Notes: generated by a model from the sequence alone, not told the origin. Counted from the first letter of the stretch, positions 1-6,672 are shown. The stretch: DNA of 12,206 nucleotides from Actinomycetota bacterium (GCA_018894655.1 JAHIPE010000206.1:1-12206); one strand, 5' to 3'. Translations and numbers: made by a program.

Positions 1-207
1 AACCAGCCCCATATAGTTCAACCGGTGTTCCAACCGGTGGCCGCGGTCGGTGTGGAACATGTGGCCGCGGCGGTATCGCTTGGTCGGTCTCATGTGGGTG
101 TGGGGTTTGCCGTCATCCAGGTGGTGCCTGAGGCCCCGTATCTCCTTCAAGATCCCGGTTTCCCCCGGGCGCATGAACCCCAGTGGAATGAGATGGTTAT
201 AACTCAT
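1..207 (-). CDS. feoA: FeoA-domain protein with His-rich insertion, partial at window edge
   Basis: Likely a small cytoplasmic SH3-like FeoA protein supporting FeoB ferrous-iron uptake. The visible 69 residues begin MSYNHLIPLGFMRPGETG and continue to RLEHRLNYMGLV, matching the FeoA core (LxxLxPGExG ... RLxxMGLxPG); the C-terminal part lies beyond position 1. Between these blocks, residues 26-57 form an insertion rich in His (H28, H29, H36, H38, H49, H52, H57, then H61) and Arg, which ordinary FeoA proteins of about 75-85 residues lack. The ATG at 207 lies inside the end of the upstream feoA gene (11-nt overlap including its stop), with AAGG six bases before it, so translation is probably coupled. 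A feoB may follow outside the window. The FeoA family call is firm; a metal-binding role for the His segment is inference. Confidence 0.75.
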   Translation of the reverse strand, partial: MSYNHLIPLGFMRPGETGILKEIRGLRHHLDDGKPHTHMRPTKRYRRGHMFHTDRGHRLEHRLNYMGLV

Positions 208-502
208 CGTCGACCTTGACCCAGATGTCGCCCGCCTCCTTATTGCGGAGGGTGAGGTGGAAGTCCTTCAGCTTTAGCTCGACGGGGTCGCCCAGCGGGG
301 CAACCCTCTCTACCTCGAACGGGGTCCCCGTGACGACTCCCATGTTCATAAGGCGCCGACGCAGCTTCCGCCCGCAGGAGAGCCGGTGTATCGTCCCGGT
401 GGAGCCCGGCTTCAGGTCTTCCAGGCGTACCAAGCCGGCTTCCCCTCCACGGGCAGCGTGCAGACAGTGCCCATGTCGCGGTCCCATTTGCCCGTTCATC
501 AT
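197..502 (-). CDS. feoA: FeoA-domain ferrous iron transport protein A
   Basis: A 101-residue protein with a FeoA SH3-like domain over about residues 25-98: RLEDLKPGSTGTI, then RKLRRRLMNMGVVTGTPFEV, a central LGDPVELKLKDF strand region, and LRNKEAGDIWV. FeoA proteins are cytoplasmic partners of the FeoB Fe(II) transporter. The short N-terminal extension has a GHCLHAARGG segment with one Cys and two His, possibly metal-binding. I place the start at the ATG at 502 (a second ATG follows at 499), preceded by GGGAGAG. An open frame extends upstream to a TTG at 592, but that codon lies in the -35 promoter box and would precede the transcription start. The gene overlaps a second feoA-like gene by 11 nt, so both probably form an iron-regulated feo operon. 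Confidence 0.82.
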   Translation of the reverse strand: MMNGQMGPRHGHCLHAARGGEAGLVRLEDLKPGSTGTIHRLSCGRKLRRRLMNMGVVTGTPFEVERVAPLGDPVELKLKDFHLTLRNKEAGDIWVKVDDEL

Positions 503-531
503 CCGGTCTCTCCCACCCTGTCCTCCTGCGT

Positions 532-550
532 GAATATTAGGCAAACCTAA
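532..550 (-). promoter_or_regulatory. DtxR/IdeR-like iron box (operator) over the feoA transcription start
   Basis: The minus strand reads TTAGGTTTGCCTAATATTC, which matches 14 of 19 positions of the classical DtxR/IdeR consensus TTAGGTTAGSCTAACCTAA. On the plus strand its core is the inverted repeat TTAGG-CAAA-CCTAA (537-550). It sits just downstream of the -10 hexamer, so a bound iron-loaded repressor would block transcription. Iron repression of feo genes by DtxR-family proteins is known in several phyla; the regulator itself is not in this window. Confidence 0.6.
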
Positions 551-562
551 CTCTCTATGCCG

Positions 563-592
563 AGGATAGCACACGCGTTTCCACGTTGTCAA
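563..592 (-). promoter_or_regulatory. Sigma70-like promoter of the feoA operon
   Basis: Reading the minus strand, a perfect -35 TTGACA (592-587) is followed after 18 nt by TATCCT (568-563). The latter is preceded by TGC, giving an extended -10 (TGn). The predicted start near 556 leads to a leader of about 50 nt before the feoA ATG at 502. This is the best promoter match in the window. Confidence 0.65.
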
Positions 593-619
593 CAGGTTTG
601 GTCAAGCGAAACAAACACA

Positions 620-646
620 CGCTTGAGGATGGACTTCAGTCCGTCC
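620..646 (-). repeat. REP-like palindromic repeat, intergenic copy
   Basis: An 8-bp stem (627-634 with 639-646, one T-G wobble on the plus strand) closes a 4-base loop. On the minus strand the loop is TGAA and the stem is followed by TCAAGCG. There is no T-tract, so it is not an intrinsic terminator. A related copy in the same stem-loop-tail order lies at 10504-10530 (21 of 27 identical), with stem changes that keep pairing. Confidence 0.55.
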
Positions 647-667
647 CGGTGCCCCTCCACCGGCTGT

Positions 668-680
668 TTCCTGTCAGGAA
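668..680. promoter_or_regulatory. 13-bp perfect dyad, possible operator
   Basis: TTCCTG-T-CAGGAA is a perfect 6-bp inverted repeat around one central base. It lies 57 bases upstream of the candidate -35 element of the SCP2 operon. The size and symmetry suit a dimeric regulator, but no cognate regulator is visible. Confidence 0.3.
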
Positions 681-736
681 TTGTCTAAACGTTCGCCCCT
701 TTTTTCACGGCCGGAGCCGATGACAGCCGAAAACCC

Positions 737-766
737 TTGAACGCACTCGCCTTTTGGGAATATGCT
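737..766 (+). promoter_or_regulatory. Candidate promoter for the SCP2-to-nfu gene train
   Basis: TTGAAC (737-742) and TATGCT (761-766) are separated by 18 nt; each matches 4 of 6 consensus bases. The predicted start near 773 would leave a leader of about 55 nt before the ATG at 829. The match is weak, but this is the only reasonable candidate between the upstream hairpin and the first gene. Confidence 0.35.
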
Positions 767-828
767 AAACAAAGCTGGCGGTGTCCAGCGAGGCGACGGC
801 AGTTCCACTAGCGCTGGAGGTCATTGAG

Positions 829-1251
829 ATGAAGCTTGCCACCGAGGAGTACTTCGCCGAGGTCAAGAGGCGGACCAATGAGGACGAGCGGTACCGTGAG
901 CTCGCCAAAGGAGAGAACGAGTCGTTCACGATGGTCATGAAGGCTGAGCCCGACAAGGGTGTCCCCGAGGACGTATCCGGCGGCTACCAGTTGACGGACG
1001 GGGAGATGACCGAGGTTTGGCTGGGAGTGAGGGACACAACCTTCACCCTTACCGCCACTTACTACATCTGGGTGGACATCCTCCGGGGGCATCTGAACGC
1101 GACCAAGGCCCTGTCGCTGCGCAAGCTCAAGGTAAAGGGCAGCTTTCTCAAGCTGCTCAAGGGATCCAAGTCGACCGACCGCTGGGTGCAGGTCCTGCAG
1201 TCCATACCGACCGAGTTCGAAGGGGAGTACTCGAAGTACGATACCACCTGA
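829..1251 (+). CDS. SCP2 sterol-binding-domain protein
   Basis: A 140-residue single-domain protein of the SCP2 (sterol carrier protein 2) fold. It begins MKLATEEYFAEVKRRTNEDERY, runs through a beta-sheet region (FTLTATYYIWVDIL), then RGHLNATKALSLRKLKVKGSF (about residues 84-104), the typical 'G..d...Al..gklkv.G' signature. The domain binds hydrophobic ligands such as fatty acyl groups in a cytoplasmic cavity. I chose the ATG at 829 because GGAGG lies eight bases upstream; the open frame reaches a GTG at 781 with no ribosome site. It opens the gene train and lies 39 nt before the SDR gene, so it may present or sequester a lipid-like substrate for the following dehydrogenases. The ligand is unknown. 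Confidence 0.8.
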   Translation: MKLATEEYFAEVKRRTNEDERYRELAKGENESFTMVMKAEPDKGVPEDVSGGYQLTDGEMTEVWLGVRDTTFTLTATYYIWVDILRGHLNATKALSLRKLKVKGSFLKLLKGSKSTDRWVQVLQSIPTEFEGEYSKYDTT

Positions 1252-1290
1252 AGCCGGGCCGACGGGCGTTACTACCGGGGAGGCGTGCAG

Positions 1291-2142
1291 ATGGAATTGA
1301 GTCTTGAAGGAAAGGTGGCGATGGTTACCGGCGGTGCCTCGGGGATAGGCAGGGGTATTGCCGACGGGTTCGCCGGGCTGGGCGCGAGGCTGATGATAGC
1401 GGACCTCGATGGTGAGGCGGCCCGGGCGGCGGCGGCGGCGATCAGCGGTTCCGGCGGCAGCGCGGCAGCCTGCGAGATAGACGTGACCGACGAGGAGTCG
1501 GTGGCCTCCGCGTTCGAGAAGGTGACTGGTGAACTGGGCGGGCTGGATATACTTGTCAACTCCGCCGGAACCGGGTGCATGTCCGCTATTGACGAGATGA
1601 TAATCGAGGAGTGGGACATGGTCATCGACGTCAACCTCAAGGGCACGTTCCTTTGCACCCGGGAGGCCGTGAAGGTGATGAAGGAGAACGGCGGCGGGAA
1701 GATAATAAACCTCTCGTCCATCAACGAAACCGTACCGATGGCCGGGGAGATACCGTACTGCGCCAGCAAGGGCGGGGTGATGATGCTCACCAGGGCGGCG
1801 GCGGTGGAGCTTGCCCCCTACGGTATCAACGTCAACGCGATAGGCCCCGGGGCTATAGACACTCCGCTCATGGAGGAGGTGCTCTCGGTCCCCGAGATAA
1901 GGGACGGCATCCTGCGCCAGATACCGTTCGGGCGTCTGGGAGTCCCGGAGGACGTGGCGCGGGCGGCGGCGTTCCTGGCGTCGGAGCTGTCCGACTGGGT
2001 TACCGGGCACACCCTCTTCGTGGACGGAGGCATGCACCTCATCGGGGAGATAAGCTACCTGTGGCCCATCGAGAGGGTGATGGGCAACAAGGTTCCCGAT
2101 ACACCCATGTGCCAGCCGCCCAGGGCGCCGGAAGAGAAGTGA
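1291..2142 (+). CDS. Short-chain dehydrogenase/reductase (classical SDR)
   Basis: A 283-residue NAD(P)-dependent oxidoreductase. The Rossmann motif TGGASGIG is at residues 13-20 and Asp38 ends the second beta strand, which favours NAD over NADP. NSAG at 90-93 is the variant of the usual NNAG. The catalytic tetrad is intact: N115, S143, Y156, K160 (YCASK), followed by PGAIDTP. The C-terminus (after VTGHTLFVDGG) carries a tail of about 35 residues not needed for the core fold. The ATG at 1291 has GGGGAGG seven bases upstream; the frame-open GTG at 1285 is too close to that site. It probably oxidises or reduces a secondary alcohol/ketone in the same pathway as the two zinc dehydrogenases that follow; the first starts 7 nt after its stop. 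The substrate cannot be read from sequence. Confidence 0.9.
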   Translation: MELSLEGKVAMVTGGASGIGRGIADGFAGLGARLMIADLDGEAARAAAAAISGSGGSAAACEIDVTDEESVASAFEKVTGELGGLDILVNSAGTGCMSAIDEMIIEEWDMVIDVNLKGTFLCTREAVKVMKENGGGKIINLSSINETVPMAGEIPYCASKGGVMMLTRAAAVELAPYGINVNAIGPGAIDTPLMEEVLSVPEIRDGILRQIPFGRLGVPEDVARAAAFLASELSDWVTGHTLFVDGGMHLIGEISYLWPIERVMGNKVPDTPMCQPPRAPEEK

Positions 2143-2149
2143 TGGCACC

Positions 2150-3373
2150 ATGAAAGCGATACGGTTCAACGCGACCATCCCGCGGTACGCCTTCGCCAAG
2201 GGAGTGGGGAGGATCAAGAAGGAGGCCTACTACAAGGGGCCCCTCGCTCCAATCTTCATGGACGATGTCCCCGAGCCGGAACTCATAAACGAGAACTGGG
2301 TCAAGATAAGGACCATATACGGGGGGGTCTGCGGAAGCGATATCAACATGGTCTTCCTGGATGACACCCCCTACACCGAGCCGTATATCACGATGCCTTA
2401 CACTGTGGGTCACGAGAACGTGGGAGAGATAGTGGAGGCCGGCTCCAACGTCAGCGGCTTCGCGGTGGGCGACCGGGTGGTGGCCGACCCGATGATGCCG
2501 TGCGCCGCGCGCGACATCGATCCGCCGTGCGGTCCGTGCTGCCGGGGGGACTTCTCCGAGTGCCTGAACCTGCGGGAGGGCACCCTGCCCCCCGGTCTCA
2601 ACCTCGGCTTCTGCGAGCCGGTGGGCGGCTCCTGGAGCCGGTACTACGTGGCGCACCAGAGCCAACTGATGAAGGTTCCGGGCGACATGAGCGACGAGCA
2701 AGCGATAATGATAGACGTCTTCGCCAGCGCTCTTCACCCGGTAATGCGAAACCTGCCCGAGCCTGGCCAGACGGTGCTGGTGTACGGCTGCGGGATAATC
2801 GGGATGCTTGTCACCGCTTCCCTCAAGGCGCTGGCCGACTGCCGGGTAATAGTGATCGCGCGTTACCCGTTCCAGGCCGAGGTGGCGAGTGGGTTCGGCG
2901 CCGACGAGGTCATCATGCAGAAGGAGATAGATAACCTGCAGGCGGAGGTCGCCCGCCTAACCGGCGCCCAGGTGCTAAAGCCGATGATCGGTGGGGAGTA
3001 CCTGAACGGGGGGCCCGACGTGATCTTCGATTGCGTGGGGCACACCGAGACGCTGGACGACTCGTTCCGCATGACGAAGTCCGGCGGCAGGATTGTGATC
3101 ATCGGCCTGGTCACTGTACCCAAGGGGTTGGACTGGACCCCGGTCTGGTTCAAGGAGCTGACAATCAGGGGGACACTCTGCTCATCGACGGAGACGTATG
3201 AGGGAAGGACACAGAAGACGTACGAGTGGGCCACCGAGCTCATAGGTGATGGGAAGGTGGAGGTGGATCACCTGCTTACCCACGTCTGGAAGCTGGACGA
3301 CTATATCCCCATGATAGAGACGGCTACCCGGAAGGGCGCCACCCGTTGCATCAAACAAGCCTTCAGGCTCTAG
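2150..3373 (+). CDS. Zinc-dependent MDR alcohol dehydrogenase, paralogue 1
   Basis: A 407-residue medium-chain dehydrogenase with an N-terminal GroES-like domain and a C-terminal Rossmann domain. Catalytic zinc ligands are C61 (VCGSD) and H88-E89 (GHE). Structural-zinc cysteines are C118, C127, C130 and C138; the first gap is 8 residues where classical ADHs have 2. The coenzyme loop is GCGIIG at 213-218. Where relatives, including the neighbour at 3563-4789, have Glu in an LEP motif as the variable third ligand position, this protein has Asp189 (MIDVF). About 30 N-terminal residues (MKAIRFNATIPRYAF) precede the usual domain start and are shared with the neighbour. The ATG at 2150 follows the SDR stop by 7 nt with only a weak purine-rich site, so coupling to the SDR is likely. 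It presumably interconverts an alcohol and a ketone or aldehyde with NAD(P); the substrate is unknown. Confidence 0.88.
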   Translation: MKAIRFNATIPRYAFAKGVGRIKKEAYYKGPLAPIFMDDVPEPELINENWVKIRTIYGGVCGSDINMVFLDDTPYTEPYITMPYTVGHENVGEIVEAGSNVSGFAVGDRVVADPMMPCAARDIDPPCGPCCRGDFSECLNLREGTLPPGLNLGFCEPVGGSWSRYYVAHQSQLMKVPGDMSDEQAIMIDVFASALHPVMRNLPEPGQTVLVYGCGIIGMLVTASLKALADCRVIVIARYPFQAEVASGFGADEVIMQKEIDNLQAEVARLTGAQVLKPMIGGEYLNGGPDVIFDCVGHTETLDDSFRMTKSGGRIVIIGLVTVPKGLDWTPVWFKELTIRGTLCSSTETYEGRTQKTYEWATELIGDGKVEVDHLLTHVWKLDDYIPMIETATRKGATRCIKQAFRL

Positions 3374-3377
3374 CCAA

Positions 3378-3386
3378 AAACGCAAG
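3378..3386 (+). repeat. AAACGCAAG motif, copy 1
   Basis: Begins 4 nt after the stop of the first zinc dehydrogenase and directly abuts the tandem array. The same nonamer recurs at 4813 and 12193, each time just after a gene. Confidence 0.4.
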
Positions 3387-3529
3387 AAACGCGCCAACGG
3401 GGACAGGCACCACCGACGCGAAACGCGCCAACGGGGACAAACGCGCCAACGGGGACAGGCACCACCGACGCGAAACGCGCCAACGGGGACAGGCACCACC
3501 GACGCGAAACGCGCCAACGGGGACAGGCA
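3387..3529 (+). repeat. 34-bp direct tandem repeat array
   Basis: Three complete 34-bp units lie at 3387-3420, 3439-3472 and 3473-3506. An 18-nt partial unit at 3421-3438 and a final 23-nt partial unit at 3507-3529 complete the array. Each unit starts AAACGCGCCAACGGGGAC, continues AGGCACCACCGACGCG, and is identical between full copies. Junctions create CGCG-AAA-CGCG mini-hairpins. AACGCAA flanks the array on both sides (3379-3385, 3529-3535). The units are contiguous with no spacers, so it is not a CRISPR. From memory, GGGGACAGGCACC resembles short dispersed motifs seen near REP-associated transposases; no transposase is present here. Confidence 0.9.
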
Positions 3530-3562
3530 ACGCAATAGTATTAAGTATTAAGGGGTGATGAC

Positions 3563-4789
3563 TTGAAAGCGGTACAGTTCAACTTCAGCCTGCCCCGGTA
3601 CGGCTACACGAAGGTCGCCGGCGCGTTGCGCCCGGAGGAGTACTACGGCCCCAGGTCCTGCGTTTCACTGCGGGATGTCCCCGAGCCGGATCTCCGTGGC
3701 CCTGAGTGGCTTAAGTTGAGGTCGGTCCTCTCGGGGTTTTGCGGGAGCGACCTGGGGCTGGTCATGCTCCACGATAGCCCCACCACCCAGCCGTTCGCGT
3801 CGTTCCCGTTCACCATAGGGCATGAGAACTGCAGCGTGGTGGAGGAGGTGGGAAGCGCGGTTGAGGGCGTCAAGGAAGGGCAGAGGGTGGCCCTCAACCC
3901 CACGCTGGGGTGCGTGGTCCGCGGTATCGATCCCCCGTGCGGGCCGTGCTCCCGGGGGTTCCAGTCCATCTGCGAGAACTTCGCCGAGGGCGCGCTAAAG
4001 CCGGGCATGTTCACCGGCTTCTGCGCCGACACCGGCGGGGGATGGAGCAGGTACTTCGTGGCCCACAAGAGCCAGATCTTCGAGGTCCCGGATTCCTTCA
4101 CCGACGAGCAGGTGATGATGCTGGAGCCTATCTGCTCTTCTCTCTACCCGGTGCTTCGCGGCCTCCCCGAGGATGGCGACGAGGTACTGGTGATTGGGTG
4201 CGGGGTCATCGGGCTGGGGGTCATCGCGTCCATCCGTGCCCTGGGGGTAGACTGTCGCATAACCGCGGTGGAGCCGGTGCCCATAAACGCGGAGAAGGCG
4301 AGGGAGAAAGGCGCCGACGAGCTGATCGATCCCGGGAGCGAATCCATCTACGACCGCACCGTTCAGATAACCGGGGCAAATCTTTACAAGCCCATGTTGG
4401 AGAAGCGCATATGCACCGGCGGGTTCAACCGGATATTCGACTGCGTGGGCTCAACCGGTACCATCAACGAGTCGTTCCGGGTCGCCGCCGGCGAGGCTAC
4501 GATGGTGATCATCGGTATACAGATACCGGGGAAGGTGGACTGGACCCCGGTGTGGATGAAGGGGCTCACTATCATCGGGAACCTGGGTCATGGTAGCGCT
4601 GAGTACGAGGGAAAGACGGTGCACTGCTTTGATGTCGCCATCGACCTGGTGAAGAAAAAAAAGATCGACCTCACCGACCTTATCACCCACCGTTTCACCA
4701 TTGACGAGTACAAGAAGGCCATCGAGGTCAACATGAACAAGGCCGAGAACAAGGCGTTCAAGACCGTCTTCGACCTCACCGCGGAGTAA
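3563..4789 (+). CDS. Zinc-dependent MDR alcohol dehydrogenase, paralogue 2
   Basis: A 408-residue medium-chain zinc dehydrogenase, alignable end to end with the protein at 2150-3373. Examples of the match are MKAVQFNFSLPRYGYTK against MKAIRFNATIPRYAFAK and the GIDPPCGPC against DIDPPCGPC zinc loops. Catalytic zinc ligands are C60, H87-E88 and E188 (MLEP); structural cysteines are C117, C126, C129 and C137; the nucleotide loop is GCGVIG at 212-217. The start is the TTG at 3563: AAGGGG lies seven bases upstream and the paralogue alignment begins at that residue, while the ATG at 3558 hits a stop after one codon. It is separated from its paralogue by 189 nt containing the 34-bp array, so it may be translated and perhaps expressed differently. 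An A8 run at 4655-4662 encodes a Lys cluster. The substrate is unknown; the pair may act on successive or stereochemically different intermediates. Confidence 0.88.
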   Translation: MKAVQFNFSLPRYGYTKVAGALRPEEYYGPRSCVSLRDVPEPDLRGPEWLKLRSVLSGFCGSDLGLVMLHDSPTTQPFASFPFTIGHENCSVVEEVGSAVEGVKEGQRVALNPTLGCVVRGIDPPCGPCSRGFQSICENFAEGALKPGMFTGFCADTGGGWSRYFVAHKSQIFEVPDSFTDEQVMMLEPICSSLYPVLRGLPEDGDEVLVIGCGVIGLGVIASIRALGVDCRITAVEPVPINAEKAREKGADELIDPGSESIYDRTVQITGANLYKPMLEKRICTGGFNRIFDCVGSTGTINESFRVAAGEATMVIIGIQIPGKVDWTPVWMKGLTIIGNLGHGSAEYEGKTVHCFDVAIDLVKKKKIDLTDLITHRFTIDEYKKAIEVNMNKAENKAFKTVFDLTAE

Positions 4790-4812
4790 TATTGCAAAAG
4801 GGGCCAGGCCCT

Positions 4813-4823
4813 AAACGCAAGAT
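4813..4823 (+). repeat. AAACGCAAGAT motif, copy 2
   Basis: Lies 23 nt after the stop of the second zinc dehydrogenase, just after the GGGCC-A-GGCCC palindrome at 4800-4810. It is identical over 11 bases to the copy at 12193-12203. Confidence 0.4.
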
Positions 4824-4840
4824 ATGGGCGCTGGCGCAAG

Positions 4841-4849
4841 TGATAGAAT
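4841..4849 (+). promoter_or_regulatory. Possible extended -10 promoter upstream of the ThDP enzyme
   Basis: TGATAGAAT contains a TGn extension and a TAGAAT hexamer (5 of 6) at 4844-4849, about 43 nt before the GTG start at 4892. No good -35 is visible at 16-18 nt spacing. If real, it would let the ThDP and FAD genes be transcribed separately from the dehydrogenases. Confidence 0.3.
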
Positions 4850-4891
4850 ATCGTTTATCGGTAGGTCCGGCGCGAGACAGGAGGGGTTAAA

Positions 4892-6628
4892 GTGGCTAGC
4901 ATAACCGGTGGAGAGCTTCTGGCGAAGTGCCTGTTGAACGAGGGCGTGACCAAGGTCTTCGGCATTCCCGGCGGGCAACTCACTACTTTTATCGACGCTA
5001 TAGTACGGGTCGGGCAGCCCGAAGGCCTGGAGTTCGTAATGACCCGTCATGAGACCGCCGCTGTCAACATGGCCGACGCCTGGGTGCGCGTCAGCGGTGA
5101 CCTTGCGGTATGCACCGGCACGGTAGGCCCGGGGGCGTCCAACATGATCGGCGGTATGGAAACCGCGATGGCCGACAACGTGCCGCTGCTGGCGATAACC
5201 CCCCAGATACACTCCGACCGCTCTTACCCGTTCCAGGGCTCACAACAGCAGCTTGACCAGATGACGCTCTTCAGCGCGGTCACCAAGTGGAACGCCCTGG
5301 TGAACAGGTGGGACCGCATACCTGACCTGGTGGCCCGGGCCCTGCGGGAGGCGTACTCCGGCAAGCCGGGGCCGGTCCACCTGGACATCCCGGTGGACGT
5401 GCTGTTCGAGACCCACGAGGAAGACGAGATAAGGATAGCGCCGCCGGAGAGGACCCGTAACACCGGCCGGGTGCACGGCGACCCAGACCTGGTGGCCAAG
5501 GCGGCCGAGATGCTGGCCGCCGCGGAGCGCCCCATGATCCACGCCGGTGGGGGGGTGCTCTGGAGCGAGGCCTCAGGTGAGCTGAAGGAGCTGGCCGAGT
5601 ACCTGTGCTGCCCGGTTACCCCGACGGTGGGCGCGCGTGGAATTATGTCGGAAGACGACCCGCTGTGCATGGTGCCCGCCGGGGGAGGTGCGATCGCCGC
5701 CGGGGCCGGGGCGGACATGGTCCTGTCGGTCGGCTGCACGTTCGCCGAGCTTGACTTCTGGGGCACGCCACCTTTCTGGGGCACACCCGACGCGCAGAAG
5801 GTAATACAGGTTGACATAGACCCGCGTTCCATCGCCCTCAACCGCGAGGTAGACCTGGCGGTGGTGGGGGACGCGAAGGCGGTCCTGGGGCAACTCCTGG
5901 AGGCGCTGTCCGGGATCACCGGTAAGGTGGACTCCCGGGAGTTCACAGCCAACTGCCAGGCGGTGGAGCAGCAGGCGGCAGACGGAGTGGCGGCGATGTC
6001 CGCCACCGACGCGGTTCCCATCCACCCTCTGCGCCTGGTAAAGGAGGTGCGGGAGTTCTTCGGCGAGGACGCAATAATGACTGTGGACGGTGGAAACATA
6101 GGCCTCTGGTGCGCGATGGGCACCAGGGTCTACCGGCCGCGCTCGTTCCTCTGGGCGGGAGGCTCCGGCCACCTGGGAGCGGGGCTGCCCCTGGCGCTCG
6201 GGGCGAAGATGGCCGCGCCGAACCGCCCGACCTACATCATCCACGGGGACGGGGCTTTCCTGTTCTCGGTGGGCGAACTGGAGACAGCGGCGCGCCTGGA
6301 GCTACCGATAATAGACATCGTGGCCAACGACCACTCGTTCGGGATGATCAAGGCGGCGCAGCACGCCGCCTTCGAGAAGCGATACTGCGGGGTAGACTTT
6401 ACCGACATACGCCTGGACAAGATGGCCGAGGCGATGGGGTGCCTGGGGATACGGGTGACCGAGCCGGACGAGATAAAGCCCGCCCTCGAGCGCGCGGTGT
6501 CATCGGGCAGGCCGGCGGTGCTGGACGTGGCGATAGACTGTGCCGCCAACCTGGAGCCCCCGACGCTGGGCCTTATAGTCGCGGTCTGGCTCAAGGGCTG
6601 CGAAGGGATTGACGCCCTCGGGGCGTAG
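4892..6628 (+). CDS. ThDP-dependent enzyme, acetolactate synthase-like
   Basis: A 578-residue thiamine-diphosphate enzyme of the acetolactate synthase/benzoylformate decarboxylase superfamily with three domains. The N-terminal PYR domain spans about residues 1-170, with FGIPGGQ at 23-29 and catalytic Glu54 in RHETAAVNMADAW. A central domain spans about 190-340. The C-terminal PP domain spans about 385-550, with the ThDP/Mg motif G452-D453-G454 paired with N479-D480. It would decarboxylate or ligate 2-oxo acids, or cleave an acyloin or 2-hydroxyacyl-CoA. No regulatory subunit (ilvN/ilvH) or ilvC lies nearby, which argues against branched-chain amino acid synthesis. GTG at 4892 has AGGAGGGG about five bases upstream. 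It is followed after 44 nt by the FAD enzyme. The superfamily call is firm, the exact reaction is not. Confidence 0.88.
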   Translation: MASITGGELLAKCLLNEGVTKVFGIPGGQLTTFIDAIVRVGQPEGLEFVMTRHETAAVNMADAWVRVSGDLAVCTGTVGPGASNMIGGMETAMADNVPLLAITPQIHSDRSYPFQGSQQQLDQMTLFSAVTKWNALVNRWDRIPDLVARALREAYSGKPGPVHLDIPVDVLFETHEEDEIRIAPPERTRNTGRVHGDPDLVAKAAEMLAAAERPMIHAGGGVLWSEASGELKELAEYLCCPVTPTVGARGIMSEDDPLCMVPAGGGAIAAGAGADMVLSVGCTFAELDFWGTPPFWGTPDAQKVIQVDIDPRSIALNREVDLAVVGDAKAVLGQLLEALSGITGKVDSREFTANCQAVEQQAADGVAAMSATDAVPIHPLRLVKEVREFFGEDAIMTVDGGNIGLWCAMGTRVYRPRSFLWAGGSGHLGAGLPLALGAKMAAPNRPTYIIHGDGAFLFSVGELETAARLELPIIDIVANDHSFGMIKAAQHAAFEKRYCGVDFTDIRLDKMAEAMGCLGIRVTEPDEIKPALERAVSSGRPAVLDVAIDCAANLEPPTLGLIVAVWLKGCEGIDALGA

Positions 6629-6672
6629 CGACGGTATCCAACCGGCTTATAAGGAACAGCAAAGGAGCGAAA

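Larger units (their letters stand above)
503..828. other. Divergent intergenic region between feoA and the SCP2 gene
   Basis: This 326-base spacer has no convincing gene. It holds the feoA promoter and iron box on its left, a REP-like hairpin at 620-646, a small CCGGT/ACCGG hairpin at 646-663, a 13-bp perfect dyad at 668-680, and a weak plus-strand promoter at 737-766. An in-frame GTG at 781 could extend the SCP2 protein upstream but has no ribosome binding site. Confidence 0.6.

Noticed and set aside
25..219. Plus-strand 64-codon frame at the left edge
   Set aside because: It lies opposite a minus-strand frame with clear FeoA motifs and has no ribosome site.
627..646. Intrinsic terminator
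   Set aside because: The hairpin is strong but has no T-tract on either strand; it fits a dispersed palindromic repeat better.
781..828. GTG start giving a 156-residue SCP2 protein
   Set aside because: No ribosome site precedes 781, whereas GGAGG precedes the ATG at 829 and the family normally begins there.
808..2217. Long antisense open frame (469 codons) opposite the SCP2 and SDR genes
   Set aside because: Its product is low-complexity His/Arg/Gly/Leu-rich without domain signs, typical of an antisense frame of GC-rich coding DNA; the plus-strand proteins have complete catalytic motifs.
3387..3529. CRISPR array
   Set aside because: Units are directly contiguous with no unique spacers, and no cas genes are present.
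3346..3558. Plus-strand frame translated through the 34-bp array
   Set aside because: Its repetitive product results from the tandem DNA repeat and starts inside the end of a dehydrogenase gene; no coding evidence.
4655..4663. Programmed -1 frameshift at A8G in the second zinc dehydrogenase
   Set aside because: The A AAA AAG heptamer is in the right frame, but the shifted frame stops after about 14 codons with a nondescript tail, and I see no convincing stimulatory structure.
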